Shown here piece by piece: positions 9,121 through 17,763 of a stretch of 64,000 nt of DNA. Within the stretch, counting starts at the first letter, position 1; every line of letters starts with the position of its first letter. The stretch lies in the NCBI GenBank assembly GCA_038532735.1, contig JBCBAC010000001.1, forward strand, positions 248,001 to 312,000. The letters run 5' to 3'. The position numbers and the translations under genes were made by a program. This stretch comes from JAHTBL01 sp038532735. Its GTDB lineage: Bacteria; Pseudomonadota; Alphaproteobacteria; Rhodobacterales; Rhodobacteraceae. The notes beneath the pieces were generated by a model. That model was not told the DNA's origin and did not search any database. It worked only from the letters and a program-made list of their open reading frames with translations.

Positions 9121-9720
9121 ATGAGCGACCGTATTCTTCTTGCCTCGGGGTCTGAAATCCGCGCGATGCTTCTGCGCAATGCAGGTGTCTCGTTTGAAGT
9201 CTTGCCCGCACGCGTTGACGAAGAGATGATCAAAGCCTCGCTTCTCGCGGAAGGCGCAACGCCCCGCGATATCGCGGATTCTCTGGCCGAGATGAAGGCG
9301 CTGCGCGTGTCGGAGAAACACCCCGGTGCCCTGGTGATCGGTTGCGATCAGGTGCTGGAGCAAGGCGGGACACTTTATTCCAAACCGCGCGACAAGGATG
9401 AGGCGCGCGCTCAGATTCGGGCCTTGTCAGGGAAACGGCATAGCCTTCTGTCTGCTGCGGTTCTTTATGAGAATGGAAAACCTGTCTGGCGGCATGTTGG
9501 CCAGGTACGTCTGATGATGCGTGATATTTCTGAGGCTTATCTCGAAGATTATGTGGAGCGGAATTGGGACAGTATTCGTCACAGCGTTGGTGGGTATAAA
9601 CTGGAGGAAGAAGGTGTGCGGCTTTTCGCTCAAGTGCAGGGGGATTACTTCACCATTTTGGGCCTGCCGCTGATCGAGCTCTTGTCATATCTGTCGTTGC
9701 GCGGAACACTCCCATCATGA
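9121..9720 (+). CDS. maf: Maf-family nucleoside triphosphate pyrophosphatase
   Basis: 199 residues. The N-terminal LASGSEIRAMLLRNAGV corresponds to the Maf phosphate-binding start (usually LAS-S-RR), followed by PARVDE near 35-40 and the catalytic-site segment VIGCDQVLE near 77. Maf proteins hydrolyse non-canonical or bulk pyrimidine/m7G nucleotides; the subtype cannot be fixed from sequence alone, though E-I-R in place of the usual R-R and the GCDQVL segment resemble the YceF-type branch. The ATG is preceded by AAGG at a suitable distance. First gene right of the oriC candidate; its stop overlaps aroE by 4 nt. Confidence 0.9.
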   Translation: MSDRILLASGSEIRAMLLRNAGVSFEVLPARVDEEMIKASLLAEGATPRDIADSLAEMKALRVSEKHPGALVIGCDQVLEQGGTLYSKPRDKDEARAQIRALSGKRHSLLSAAVLYENGKPVWRHVGQVRLMMRDISEAYLEDYVERNWDSIRHSVGGYKLEEEGVRLFAQVQGDYFTILGLPLIELLSYLSLRGTLPS

Positions 9721-10550
9721 CTGCTACAGCTACACCTCTTGCTGGTGTGATTGGTGACCCGATTGCACACAGCCGCTCCCCTCAACTGCACGGCCATTGG
9801 CTGAAACGGTATGGGCTTGCGGGTCAATATGTGCCGCTGCATGTCACCTCTGATACCTTGGCAGATACGTTGCGACTGCTTCCAAAGCTCGGATTCGTTG
9901 GGTTGAATGTGACCATTCCACACAAGGAAGCGGTGATCGGTTTGGCGGATATTGTGACTGATCGCGCAGCGCTGATGGGGGCTGCCAATACGCTGATCTT
10001 CCGCAAAGACGGAAAAGTGCATGCCGATAATACGGATGGTTATGGTTTCATTGAAAACTTGCGAGCTGGTGCGCCGAATTGGAAACCGGGCCAAGGTCCG
10101 GCGGCGGTGTTCGGGGCCGGTGGCGCAAGTCGGGCTGTTATTGCAGCGCTTCTAGAGGCTGGCGTGCCGCAGATCCTCTTAACCAATCGGACGCGGCAGC
10201 GCGCTGAGTACCTGCAGAAGGAATTTGGCACCAAGATCGTTGTCGTGGACTGGGTCAAGGCAGGAAATATTCTTGAAGATGCTGCGACGGTTGTGAATAC
10301 GACCTCTCTTGGCATGACCGGTCACTCTGAATTGCGCGTCCCGCTTGATGGACTGCGCGGCGAGGCAGTTGTTACAGATCTTGTTTATGCACCTATGGAG
10401 ACTAAACTTTTGCGTGATGCGCGGGAGATCGGCTGCACGACTGTCGATGGTCTGGGTATGCTTTTGCATCAAGCGGTACCGGCGTTTGAGCGGTGGTTCG
10501 GTAAGCGCCCAGAAGTTGATGATGAATTGCGGTCGGCTGTCCTCGCATGA
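9717..10550 (+). CDS. aroE: Shikimate dehydrogenase AroE
   Basis: 277 residues. Substrate-binding motifs GDPIAHSRSPQLHG (about 12-25) and NVTIPHKE, with the catalytic Lys, are followed by the NADP-binding loop GAGGASRAV (about 133-141) and the C-terminal DGLGMLLHQA. AroE reduces 3-dehydroshikimate to shikimate in aromatic amino-acid synthesis. Four-nucleotide overlaps with maf (ATGA) and coaE (ATGA) show translational coupling; the order maf-aroE-coaE-dnaQ is conserved near alphaproteobacterial origins. Confidence 0.97.
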   Translation: MTATATPLAGVIGDPIAHSRSPQLHGHWLKRYGLAGQYVPLHVTSDTLADTLRLLPKLGFVGLNVTIPHKEAVIGLADIVTDRAALMGAANTLIFRKDGKVHADNTDGYGFIENLRAGAPNWKPGQGPAAVFGAGGASRAVIAALLEAGVPQILLTNRTRQRAEYLQKEFGTKIVVVDWVKAGNILEDAATVVNTTSLGMTGHSELRVPLDGLRGEAVVTDLVYAPMETKLLRDAREIGCTTVDGLGMLLHQAVPAFERWFGKRPEVDDELRSAVLA

Positions 10551-11131
10551 TCATTGGGCTCACTGGCTCCATCGGGATGGGCAAGTCGACAACGGCTGCG
10601 ATGTTTGCTGCACAAGGCGTTCCGGTATGGGATGCGGATGCGGCGGTTCACCGGCTTTACGCAAAAGGTGGCACAGCTGTCGCGCCAATTGCGGCGGTTT
10701 TTCCGACAGCAATTATTGACGATGCTGTGTCGCGCAACGCGCTGAAGGATCTTATCTCCCAGGACGGAGGAACGCTCAGAAAACTTGAAGCAATTGTTCA
10801 TCCGCTCGTGGCCGCTGACCGCGGTGAGTTTCTGGAAAGGCATCAGGGCCAATTGGTTCTATTGGATATTCCATTACTCTTTGAAACGGGCGGTGAGAGC
10901 CGCGTCGATAAGATCGTTGTTGTCTCTGCCCCGCCCGATGTGCAGCGCGCTAGGGTGCTGGATCGTCAGACGATGACAGAGGCTCAATTCGACACTATTC
11001 TTGCTAAACAGCTGCCAGATGCGGAAAAACGGGCGCGCTCGGATTACGTGATTGAAACGACCTCGCTTGAAGCGGCGGAAAAACAAGTCATGGCGATCCT
11101 AGAGGACATAAAGGGACAAACGGATGCGTGA
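10547..11131 (+). CDS. coaE: Dephospho-CoA kinase CoaE
   Basis: 194 residues. The P-loop GLTGSIGMGKST (4-15) comes first, then DADAAVHRLY with the conserved Asp pair near 31-40, and the lid region with LLDIPLLFETGG near 105-116. It phosphorylates the 3' hydroxyl of dephospho-CoA, the last step of CoA synthesis. It overlaps aroE by 4 nt and dnaQ by 8 nt. Length and motifs are normal for the family. Confidence 0.96.
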   Translation: MIIGLTGSIGMGKSTTAAMFAAQGVPVWDADAAVHRLYAKGGTAVAPIAAVFPTAIIDDAVSRNALKDLISQDGGTLRKLEAIVHPLVAADRGEFLERHQGQLVLLDIPLLFETGGESRVDKIVVVSAPPDVQRARVLDRQTMTEAQFDTILAKQLPDAEKRARSDYVIETTSLEAAEKQVMAILEDIKGQTDA

Positions 11132-11810
11132 GATCGTTCTGGATACGGAGACGACCGGCTTCGAACCCGGCGAGGGTGACCGTATTGTCGAGATCGGCGC
11201 GGTGGAGCTGTGGAACCACGTCGCGACCGGCAAGACCTACCATCAGTATATCAATCCTGAGCGCTCAATGCCCCAAGCGGCTTTTGAAGTGCATGGGCTG
11301 GGTGACGATTTCCTGCGCGATAAACCTGTTTTTGCTGATATTGCGCAGGCGTTTGTGGACTTCATTGGCGAGGCGAAGCTGGTTATTCACAATGCCGCTT
11401 TCGATATGAAGTTTCTTAATGCTGAGCTTGGATGGGTCAAACGCCCCGCTCTGCCCATGGATCAAGCCATCGACACGCTGATGATTGCCCGGAAAAAGTT
11501 TCCTGGCTCGCCCGCCTCGCTGGATGCGCTTTGCCGTCGGTTTGGGATTGATAACTCGTCGCGCACGTTGCATGGCGCGTTGCTCGATTCCGAGATTTTG
11601 GCAGAGGTTTATCTTGAGCTCATTGGCGGCAAGCAGCCTGACTTCGGGCTGAGCACAGCGTCAAAAAACACGGATACGGTTGCTGCGGGTGACGACTGGC
11701 GGCCAGCGCCGCGTTCGACGCCATTGCCATCGCGGCTCACGGCAGAGGAAGAAGCGGCCCACAAAGCGTTTGTCGAAAAACTTGGCGACGCGGCTTTGTG
11801 GGCGCGCTGA
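11124..11810 (+). CDS. dnaQ: DNA polymerase III epsilon subunit (proofreading exonuclease)
   Basis: 228 residues of the DEDD exonuclease family: ExoI motif LDTETTGFEPGEGDRIVEIG (6-25) with D7 and E9, ExoII IHNAAFDMKFLN with its Asp near 98, and ExoIII HGALLDSE with the catalytic His/Asp near 152-157. It removes mismatched 3' ends during replication. The C-terminal tail after about 180 is proline/serine-rich and is likely the part that contacts the polymerase subunit. The stop abuts the stop of the convergent secB at 11810/11811 without spacer. Confidence 0.96.
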   Translation: MREIVLDTETTGFEPGEGDRIVEIGAVELWNHVATGKTYHQYINPERSMPQAAFEVHGLGDDFLRDKPVFADIAQAFVDFIGEAKLVIHNAAFDMKFLNAELGWVKRPALPMDQAIDTLMIARKKFPGSPASLDALCRRFGIDNSSRTLHGALLDSEILAEVYLELIGGKQPDFGLSTASKNTDTVAAGDDWRPAPRSTPLPSRLTAEEEAAHKAFVEKLGDAALWAR

Positions 11811-12308
11811 TTAGTTTGCGGGCGCAGCGGCTTTTTCAGCTTCCATGCGCTTGGCAATCTCGGCACGGTAAAGCGCCATAAAGTCGATGTTTTCAAGGTT
11901 AAGCGGCGGAAAGCCACCGTCGCGGCTGACATCGGACACGATGCGACGCAGGAACGGGAACAGCATCCGCGGGCATTCGATCAGAAGGAACGGATGCATC
12001 TGCTCGTCAGGCACGTTCTCGATATGGAAGATGCCGGCGTATTCCAGCTCCATGATGAACAGCGTCTCGCCGCCGTCCTTCGCTTTAGAAGTGATTTGTG
12101 TTTTGACGACGACTTCATACTGGTGCTCGGTCGGGCGCTTCTTGGCGTCAAGATTCACCTGCACTTGAACATCTGGCGTGACTTCACCGGACACACCTTT
12201 TTGAGCAAGGATATTCTCGAACGACAGATCGCGAATGAATTGCGCGAGGATCTGCATTTTGACCTGAGGCGCCTGTTGCTGATCCGCGGCTCCGTTGGTT
12301 TCGGCCAT
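11811..12308 (-). CDS. secB: Protein-export chaperone SecB
   Basis: 165 residues from ATG 12308, which has AGGAGT six bases upstream; the open frame extends 13 codons further but without a ribosome site. The start MAETNGAADQQQAP leads into QILAQFIRDLSFEN, a SecB hallmark, and the body has PRMLFPFLRRIVSDVSRDGGFPP. SecB is a tetrameric cytosolic chaperone that keeps precursors unfolded and passes them to SecA. An Ala-rich tail ends the protein. It precedes fxsA on the chromosome but is transcribed after it, with a 54-nt gap. Confidence 0.96.
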   Translation of the reverse strand: MAETNGAADQQQAPQVKMQILAQFIRDLSFENILAQKGVSGEVTPDVQVQVNLDAKKRPTEHQYEVVVKTQITSKAKDGGETLFIMELEYAGIFHIENVPDEQMHPFLLIECPRMLFPFLRRIVSDVSRDGGFPPLNLENIDFMALYRAEIAKRMEAEKAAAPAN

Positions 12309-12362
12309 GGGTTTACTCCTGAATATGACTTGCGGCGCGTTTAGCACTCTGCCGCGCTAGTC

Positions 12363-12860
12363 TCAATGCTTGGTCCAGCCAGACGGGCCGTTCGAGGGGG
12401 GTCTTGGCGGCTCCACCTCCTCGTAATCGCCGTCGATGACGCCATTTTGGCTTGGATGCGGTCGCTGGCTGCGGTGCATGTCATGCATCTCAGGCCCGGT
12501 GCTAAAAGACTGCACTTTAATTTTGCTCCGCAGGTAGCGGAAAAGCGCTGCCCTGATACCGGGGACAAGAAGCGCGAAACCAACACCGTCGGTGAAAAAC
12601 CCTGGCGTTAGCAAAAGGGCGCCAGAGAACAGGATCATGGCACCATGAGCCAATGGTTCTGTCGGGTCATGCAGCTCGGAAAAAGAGCGTTTGACGTTTG
12701 TAATCGCCATAAGCCCCTGAGATCTAACCAGCCATGTGCCCAGAATCGCCGTCAAAACAACCGTGCCCATCGTTGGCCAAAAGCCAATGAGCCCACCAAC
12801 CTGAAGGAAAAGCGCAATCTCGATCAGCGGAACAGCCAGAAAGGCGATGAACAGCCACAT
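12363..12860 (-). CDS. fxsA: FxsA family membrane protein
   Basis: 165 residues when started at ATG 12860 (MWLFIAFLAVPLIEIALFLQ), where the family begins; the open frame extends 27 codons upstream without similarity. It has three hydrophobic segments (about 2-20, 28-45, 72-98), the middle one with GTWLVRSQG, then a hydrophilic tail rich in Arg, Pro and His. The E. coli member reduces exclusion of phage T7 by the F plasmid when overproduced; its normal role is not known. Divergent from the Tim44-like gene, with about 105 nt between the starts. Confidence 0.86.
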   Translation of the reverse strand: MWLFIAFLAVPLIEIALFLQVGGLIGFWPTMGTVVLTAILGTWLVRSQGLMAITNVKRSFSELHDPTEPLAHGAMILFSGALLLTPGFFTDGVGFALLVPGIRAALFRYLRSKIKVQSFSTGPEMHDMHRSQRPHPSQNGVIDGDYEEVEPPRPPSNGPSGWTKH

Positions 12861-12965
12861 GGGGGACCTCTCGTCATAAGTGCCGCGGTGGACTTGACCC
12901 ACCACCTGACTTACATATGTCCGTTGAGTGCACGTTACCATGCCCCGCCCCTGAAAGAGGTTTCA

Positions 12966-13628
12966 ATGAGCTCCGCCCTTATCCAGATTTTGGTTCTTGC
13001 CGGCATCGCAGTTTTCCTGATCTTGCGCCTGAAAAGCGTGCTTGGCACCCGTGAGGGCTTTGAGAAGCCACCCGTTCCCCTTCAAGATACATCTTCGCGC
13101 CCGTCGCGCCCTGATTTCGAGGTGATCGAGGGCGGTCCCGATTACGACATCACCGATCACGTTGATGAGAAATCCGCTGCAGCCGAGGCGCTGGCCAAGA
13201 TGAAGGGCGCCGACAGCTCATTCAGTGTGAGCGAGTTCTTGCAAGGCGCGCGTGGGGCATATGAGATGATCCTCATGGGTTTCGAGAATGGCGAGATGGA
13301 CGATCTCAAGCCGTTCTTGGACGATGACGTCTATGACAGCTTCGCATCCGTGGTTGAGGCCCGCGAAGAGCAGGGCTTGACGATTGAGGCCGAGTTCCGC
13401 GGCGTTCGCGAAATGACGCTTGTTGCCGCTGAGTTTGATCCTGAAACGACCGAAGGCGAAATTTCCGTTCGGTTCGTCGGCGAGCTGACATCGGTCGTGC
13501 GTGACAAGGGCGGCGATATCGTCGAGGGTCACCCGAGCGAGGTGAAGCGTCAGAAAGATGTTTGGACTTTCTCCCGCGTTATGGGATCGGACGATCCAAA
13601 TTGGCGGCTTGTCGCAACAGGCGAATGA
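12966..13628 (+). CDS. Tim44/TimA domain membrane-anchored protein
   Basis: 220 residues. One N-terminal transmembrane segment (about 4-22, ILVLAGIAVFLILRL), a Pro/Ser-rich linker with a D/E-rich part, then a Tim44-like domain from about 75 (FLQGARGAYEMILMGFENGEMDDLKPFL) to the end, of the NTF2-like fold found in the mitochondrial import protein Tim44. Alphaproteobacterial homologues (TimA) sit at the inner membrane; their role is little known. I take ATG 12966, preceded by GAAAGAGG. It overlaps mltA by 4 nt (ATGA), so the two are probably coupled. Confidence 0.88.
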   Translation: MSSALIQILVLAGIAVFLILRLKSVLGTREGFEKPPVPLQDTSSRPSRPDFEVIEGGPDYDITDHVDEKSAAAEALAKMKGADSSFSVSEFLQGARGAYEMILMGFENGEMDDLKPFLDDDVYDSFASVVEAREEQGLTIEAEFRGVREMTLVAAEFDPETTEGEISVRFVGELTSVVRDKGGDIVEGHPSEVKRQKDVWTFSRVMGSDDPNWRLVATGE

Positions 13629-14665
13629 GCCGCGCCCTTGGGGCGGCTCTTTTCGGACTGACCCTCACGATGTCGGCCCTTCCAACGAGTGCGGAGGTGA
13701 CCGTTCAGGCGCTGGAATTTAGCGATCTGGATGGTTGGGCCGACGACGACCACAGTGCTGCTTTCGACGTATTCCAAAATACCTGCACTGATCTGAAAGA
13801 CCCCGATTGGCTGTCGCTTTGTGCGGTGGCCAGTCAGCAAAAGGACGCCCGCGCATTCTTCGAGTTGTTCTTTAAGCCGGTTCTGATCACGGATGGAAAC
13901 GACCCGCTCTTTACGGGATATTACGAACCTGAATTGAGCGGCTCGCGCACCCGAAGTGATCGCTTTGCGTATCCGCTTTATCGCCTTCCACCTGAAGTGA
14001 CGCCTGGCACCCCCTGGCTTACCCGCAAAGAGATCGAGGAAAGTGGCACCCTTGCCAATCGCGATCTGGAGATTGTCTGGATCGACAACCCAGTCGACAA
14101 ATTTTTTCTTCAAGTTCAGGGCTCTGGCCGTATTAGATTGGCTGAAGGCGGCCTGGTTCGCGTTGGATATGCGGGCAAGAACGGGCACGAGTATAGCTCC
14201 ATCGGGCAAGAGCTTATCCGGCGGAATGTCTTTGAACCGCATGAGGTGTCTGCTCAGGTGATCCGTAATTGGGTTACGCAAAATCCCGAGGATGGGCGTG
14301 CGTTATTACAGCACAACGCATCTTACGTGTTCTTTCGTGAAGTGAGCGACGTGCCGGCGGATCAGGGGCCGCTTGGTGCGATGAACAGGTCGATCACCGC
14401 CGGTCGCTCCATCGCTGTTGATCCCGGTATTGTGCCTTTAGGCGCGCCTGTCTGGATCGAGAAAGAGGGCTTTGACCCGATGCGTCGGCTGATGGTGGCG
14501 CAGGATACAGGCTCTGCCATCAAAGGTGCGCAGCGCGCAGATGTGTTTTATGGAACCGGTGACGAGGCTGGGCGTCGCGCTGGGCGTGTGCGGGACCCAG
14601 GGCGGATGGTCGTTCTATTGCCGATCCAACGGGCTTATGCCGCTTTAACGGAGCCCGAACAGTGA
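13625..14665 (+). CDS. mltA: Membrane-bound lytic murein transglycosylase A (MltA)
   Basis: 346 residues from ATG 13625, coupled to the gene before. A signal peptide (MSRALGAALFGLTLTMSALPTSA) is cleaved near residue 23; there is no clear lipobox cysteine, so it may be periplasmic rather than a lipoprotein. The MltA barrel domain contains FTGYYEPELSGS (near 97), and the C-terminal 3D domain contains SIAVDPGIVPLGAPVWIE and QDTGSAIKGAQRADVFYGTG, with the catalytic Asp of the family. It cleaves murein strands to 1,6-anhydromuropeptides, feeding the recycling route served by AmgK/MurU further along this window. Confidence 0.94.
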   Translation: MSRALGAALFGLTLTMSALPTSAEVTVQALEFSDLDGWADDDHSAAFDVFQNTCTDLKDPDWLSLCAVASQQKDARAFFELFFKPVLITDGNDPLFTGYYEPELSGSRTRSDRFAYPLYRLPPEVTPGTPWLTRKEIEESGTLANRDLEIVWIDNPVDKFFLQVQGSGRIRLAEGGLVRVGYAGKNGHEYSSIGQELIRRNVFEPHEVSAQVIRNWVTQNPEDGRALLQHNASYVFFREVSDVPADQGPLGAMNRSITAGRSIAVDPGIVPLGAPVWIEKEGFDPMRRLMVAQDTGSAIKGAQRADVFYGTGDEAGRRAGRVRDPGRMVVLLPIQRAYAALTEPEQ

Positions 14666-15243
14666 GCCGCAAGCGTCGTAGTCTGAGAGCCGATGAGGCT
14701 GAGCTGTGGCGGCAGGTTGCCGAAACAGCCGTTCCGATGCATCCGGTGAAGCGCACAGCCACGATCAATCAACAGCCTAAGAAGCCCGCACTCGCGCGGA
14801 CTGAACTGCCCAGTTTTACAGTTGGTCAAAGCGTCCGCCGTCAGCCTGCGCATGACCTGAAACCTGACCTTCAGGATCATTTCCGGAGCGCCCCTGTTCA
14901 GATGGATCGTAAGTCCTTCACGCGGATGAAGCGGGGTAAGCTCTCGCCCGATGCGCGGATCGATTTGCATGGGATGACTCTATCGCAGGCCCACCCGGCG
15001 CTGACGCGTTTTGTCCTGTCGGCTCATAGTTCAGGCGCGCGGTTGGTTCTGGTGATTACTGGTAAGGGCCGCGTTTCTGAAAATGACGGCCCGATCCCCA
15101 TACCGCGCGGGATCCTGCGCCATCAGGTGCCACAATGGTTAAGGCAGGGCCCCCTTGCGCAAGTCGTGATGCAGATCACGCCCGCCCATATCAAACATGG
15201 CGGTGAAGGTGCCTATTATGTCTATCTACGTCGGCAAAGGTAG
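14662..15243 (+). CDS. Smr-domain protein (MutS2-type endonuclease domain)
   Basis: 193 residues from a GTG start overlapping mltA by 4 nt. A basic, probably disordered N-terminal half (to about 85) leads to an Smr domain with the signature DARIDLHGMTLSQAHPALTRF (about 95-115) and VLVITGKGR (about 130-138). Stand-alone Smr proteins can nick nucleic acid or act on stalled ribosomes and RNA; substrate here unknown. The last 18 nt overlap the convergent MFS gene. The run Tim44-mltA-smr appears to be one transcription unit. Confidence 0.92.
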   Translation: MSRKRRSLRADEAELWRQVAETAVPMHPVKRTATINQQPKKPALARTELPSFTVGQSVRRQPAHDLKPDLQDHFRSAPVQMDRKSFTRMKRGKLSPDARIDLHGMTLSQAHPALTRFVLSAHSSGARLVLVITGKGRVSENDGPIPIPRGILRHQVPQWLRQGPLAQVVMQITPAHIKHGGEGAYYVYLRRQR

Positions 15244-16446
15244 CTGGCTGCGAGACCTCTGAATGCCGATCGCCGCCATTGCGCAGGCGATGACGAAGTA
15301 GAGGGCAAAGCCAAGCATTTGCGTGCTGAGTGTTAGACCCTGATCCAGCAGGAAACCGGTCAAACCTGGGCCAATCGCAGAACCGAGCACCATGATCGCT
15401 GCCGCCATGGATTTGATCCCACCAATGAAGCGGGTGCCGTAAAACTCGGCCCAGAACGCGGTGGGGATCGTTGCGTTTGCACCGACGGTGGCGGCCATCA
15501 AAGCGATACCGACCGCTGCGCCCAAAGGTGTCTGAGCAAACGACATAACGATAAACGCAGCGACCATCGGAATCTGGTAAACCGGGATCATGCGTGCCGT
15601 TCCGAACTTGTCGATCAAAAGGCCTGATCCAATCGTCGCGGCAATACTGACCACCGTGTAGAGCGGAAAGAGTGCGACCAGCTCGATATGCGCCCAGCCT
15701 TTTTCCATTGCGAGCGGCACTTGCTGAAAGAAAAACGCAGTCACAAACGCGGCCGGGCCAAGCAATGTCGGCACCATCAGCCAGAACAGCGGATGTTTGA
15801 TCGCAGCACCCCGTGTCCAGTGACGCGCACTCATCCCTACTGCTTGGGTTTCTTCTGCGATGGCTTGCGGTGTGCGCTCCTGTCGCAAGAGCCATAGAAG
15901 GACAGGTATCGCTAGCAAGCAAAGCGCAGCGCAGATGCTCCAATGCACACGCCAGCCGATCACGGCCAGAAGGGCGACGAACGACAAGGGCAAGATAGCT
16001 TCGCCTATCGCGAAGCCGATTGCGGCGGTGGATAGTGCCTTGCCGCGTGTTTTCACAAACCAGCGGGTCATCGCAACGGCCGCCACATGGCTCATCATAC
16101 CCTGGCCAGAAAACCGTAGAAGGAAGATGACACCGAATAGCATCCATGCTGCTGGAGCCAGCGCCATACTGAGGCACGCCACTGCCAGAAGCGCCAAGAC
16201 TAGCGGCCCGAGGACGCGCACACGGAAAAGATCGGTCAACGTCCCCGCCCAGATCATCACAACCGCGGATGCGGTTGTGGCGATGGCGTAAAGGCTGCCC
16301 CACGCCGCGTGGCTGAGGTCAAAATCAGTGCGTATCTGCTCTGAATAGATCGAGATGAAAAAGGTTTGGCCGAAGCTGGAGAAGAAAGTGAGCAAAGCCC
16401 CCGCGCCAAGCCATCGGGCATTGTCGCGCAGGAAGCTTCTCAGCAT
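15226..16446 (-). CDS. Major facilitator superfamily transporter
   Basis: 406 residues with about twelve hydrophobic segments arranged as 6 + 6. The loop between helices 2 and 3 carries the MFS motif-A-like GTLTDLFRVRVLG (about 63-75), and there is a repeated DKFG motif after helix 8. The N-terminus FLRDNARWLGAGALLTFFSSFGQTFF resembles the oxalate/formate- or monocarboxylate-type MFS group, but I cannot name a substrate. It starts 10 nt downstream of the hslU stop and could be read from the same transcript, although its function is not linked to proteolysis. Confidence 0.88.
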   Translation of the reverse strand: MLRSFLRDNARWLGAGALLTFFSSFGQTFFISIYSEQIRTDFDLSHAAWGSLYAIATTASAVVMIWAGTLTDLFRVRVLGPLVLALLAVACLSMALAPAAWMLFGVIFLLRFSGQGMMSHVAAVAMTRWFVKTRGKALSTAAIGFAIGEAILPLSFVALLAVIGWRVHWSICAALCLLAIPVLLWLLRQERTPQAIAEETQAVGMSARHWTRGAAIKHPLFWLMVPTLLGPAAFVTAFFFQQVPLAMEKGWAHIELVALFPLYTVVSIAATIGSGLLIDKFGTARMIPVYQIPMVAAFIVMSFAQTPLGAAVGIALMAATVGANATIPTAFWAEFYGTRFIGGIKSMAAAIMVLGSAIGPGLTGFLLDQGLTLSTQMLGFALYFVIACAMAAIGIQRSRSQLPLPT

Positions 16447-16455
16447 TGGATCGTG

Positions 16456-17763
16456 CTAAAGCACATAGCGGCTGATATCGGCGGACTTGATGAACTCCCC
16501 CAGATGCTCGCGCACAAAGGCGTCATCCACGGTGACCTCATCGCCCGACCGATCCGGCGCGCTGAAGGAGAGATCTTCGAAAACCCGCTCCATCACGGTG
16601 TAAAGTCGACGTGCACCGATATTCTCGACTGTTTCGTTGACCTGCGCTGCGATTTCAGCGAGCGCATCGATCCCGTCTTCGGTGAAGGTAACGGTCACGT
16701 CTTCCGTGCCCATCAGTGCGGTGTATTGCAGGGTTAATGCGTTGTCGGTTTCGGTGAGGATGCGAACGAAATCCTCTTCCATCAGGGCGCGCAGCTCGAC
16801 GCGAATGGGCAAACGCCCTTGAAGTTCGGGTAGCAGATCGGAGGGCTTTGCGATATGAAACGCACCCGATGCGATGAAGAGGATATGATCCGTTTTCACC
16901 GGGCCATGCTTTGTCGAAACGGTCGTGCCTTCGATCAACGGTAGCAAGTCACGCTGCACGCCTTCACGGCTGACATCGCCACCCCGCGCATCAGACCGCG
17001 CGCAGACTTTGTCGATCTCGTCCAGAAAAACGATGCCGTTCTGTGCAACGGCTTCCAAAGCGGCGGCATTTACGGTCTCATCGTCCAATAGCTTGTCGGC
17101 CTCTTCGCTGATCAGCGCGTCATAGCTTTCGGCAACGGTCATCTTGCGCTTCACGGTGCGCCCGCCAAAGGCTTTTCCCAGCATATCGCCGAGGTTCATC
17201 ATTCCACCCATGCCAGCACCGGGTTGCCCCGGAATTTCGAACATCGGTGGGGGGCTGTTTTCGGCCAGCTCCAGCTCGATCACAGTGTCGTCCAGCTCGC
17301 CGGCTTTTAGCTTTTTGCGGAACATATCGCGCGTCCCTTCACGCGCTTCCGATCCTGCGATTGCGTCGATCACACGTTCCTCGGCAGCAGCATGCGCTTT
17401 GGCTTTGACATCCTCGCGCATGGTCTCGCGGGTCATTGCGATGGCGCTGTCGACCAGATCGCGCACGATCTGTTCCACGTCGCGGCCGACATAGCCAACC
17501 TCGGTAAACTTCGTGGCCTCTACCTTGATGAAGGGCGCACGAGCGAGCTTGGCTAGACGTCGCGAAATTTCTGTCTTGCCGACACCGGTAGGGCCGATCA
17601 TCAGGATGTTCTTTGGATAGACCTCGTCACGAAGATCATCGCTAAGCTGCTTGCGCCGCCAGCGATTGCGTAAGGCAACGGCAACGGCGCGCTTGGCGTC
17701 TTTTTGTCCGATGATGAAACGGTCCAGTTCCGAGACGATCTCCCGGGGGGTCAGGTCGGTCAT
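16456..17763 (-). CDS. hslU: ATP-dependent protease ATPase subunit HslU (ClpY)
   Basis: 435 residues. The start LTPREIVSELDRFIIGQ is the family N-terminus; Walker A GPTGVGKTE is at about 56-64, the pore GYVGRD motif near 88, an I-domain (about 110-240) shortened and rich in Met/Gly, Walker B IVFLDEIDKVCARSD near 243, and the C-terminal peptide ISRYVL that docks into HslV. The hexamer unfolds substrates for HslV. It overlaps hslV by 4 nt and depends on the heat-shock-like promoter before hslV. Confidence 0.97.
   Translation of the reverse strand: MTDLTPREIVSELDRFIIGQKDAKRAVAVALRNRWRRKQLSDDLRDEVYPKNILMIGPTGVGKTEISRRLAKLARAPFIKVEATKFTEVGYVGRDVEQIVRDLVDSAIAMTRETMREDVKAKAHAAAEERVIDAIAGSEAREGTRDMFRKKLKAGELDDTVIELELAENSPPPMFEIPGQPGAGMGGMMNLGDMLGKAFGGRTVKRKMTVAESYDALISEEADKLLDDETVNAAALEAVAQNGIVFLDEIDKVCARSDARGGDVSREGVQRDLLPLIEGTTVSTKHGPVKTDHILFIASGAFHIAKPSDLLPELQGRLPIRVELRALMEEDFVRILTETDNALTLQYTALMGTEDVTVTFTEDGIDALAEIAAQVNETVENIGARRLYTVMERVFEDLSFSAPDRSGDEVTVDDAFVREHLGEFIKSADISRYVL

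Noticed and set aside
15191..16303. 370-codon minus-strand frame overlapping the MFS gene
   Set aside because: Same strand but a shifted frame of the transporter; Cys/Arg/Gly-rich, without membrane pattern.
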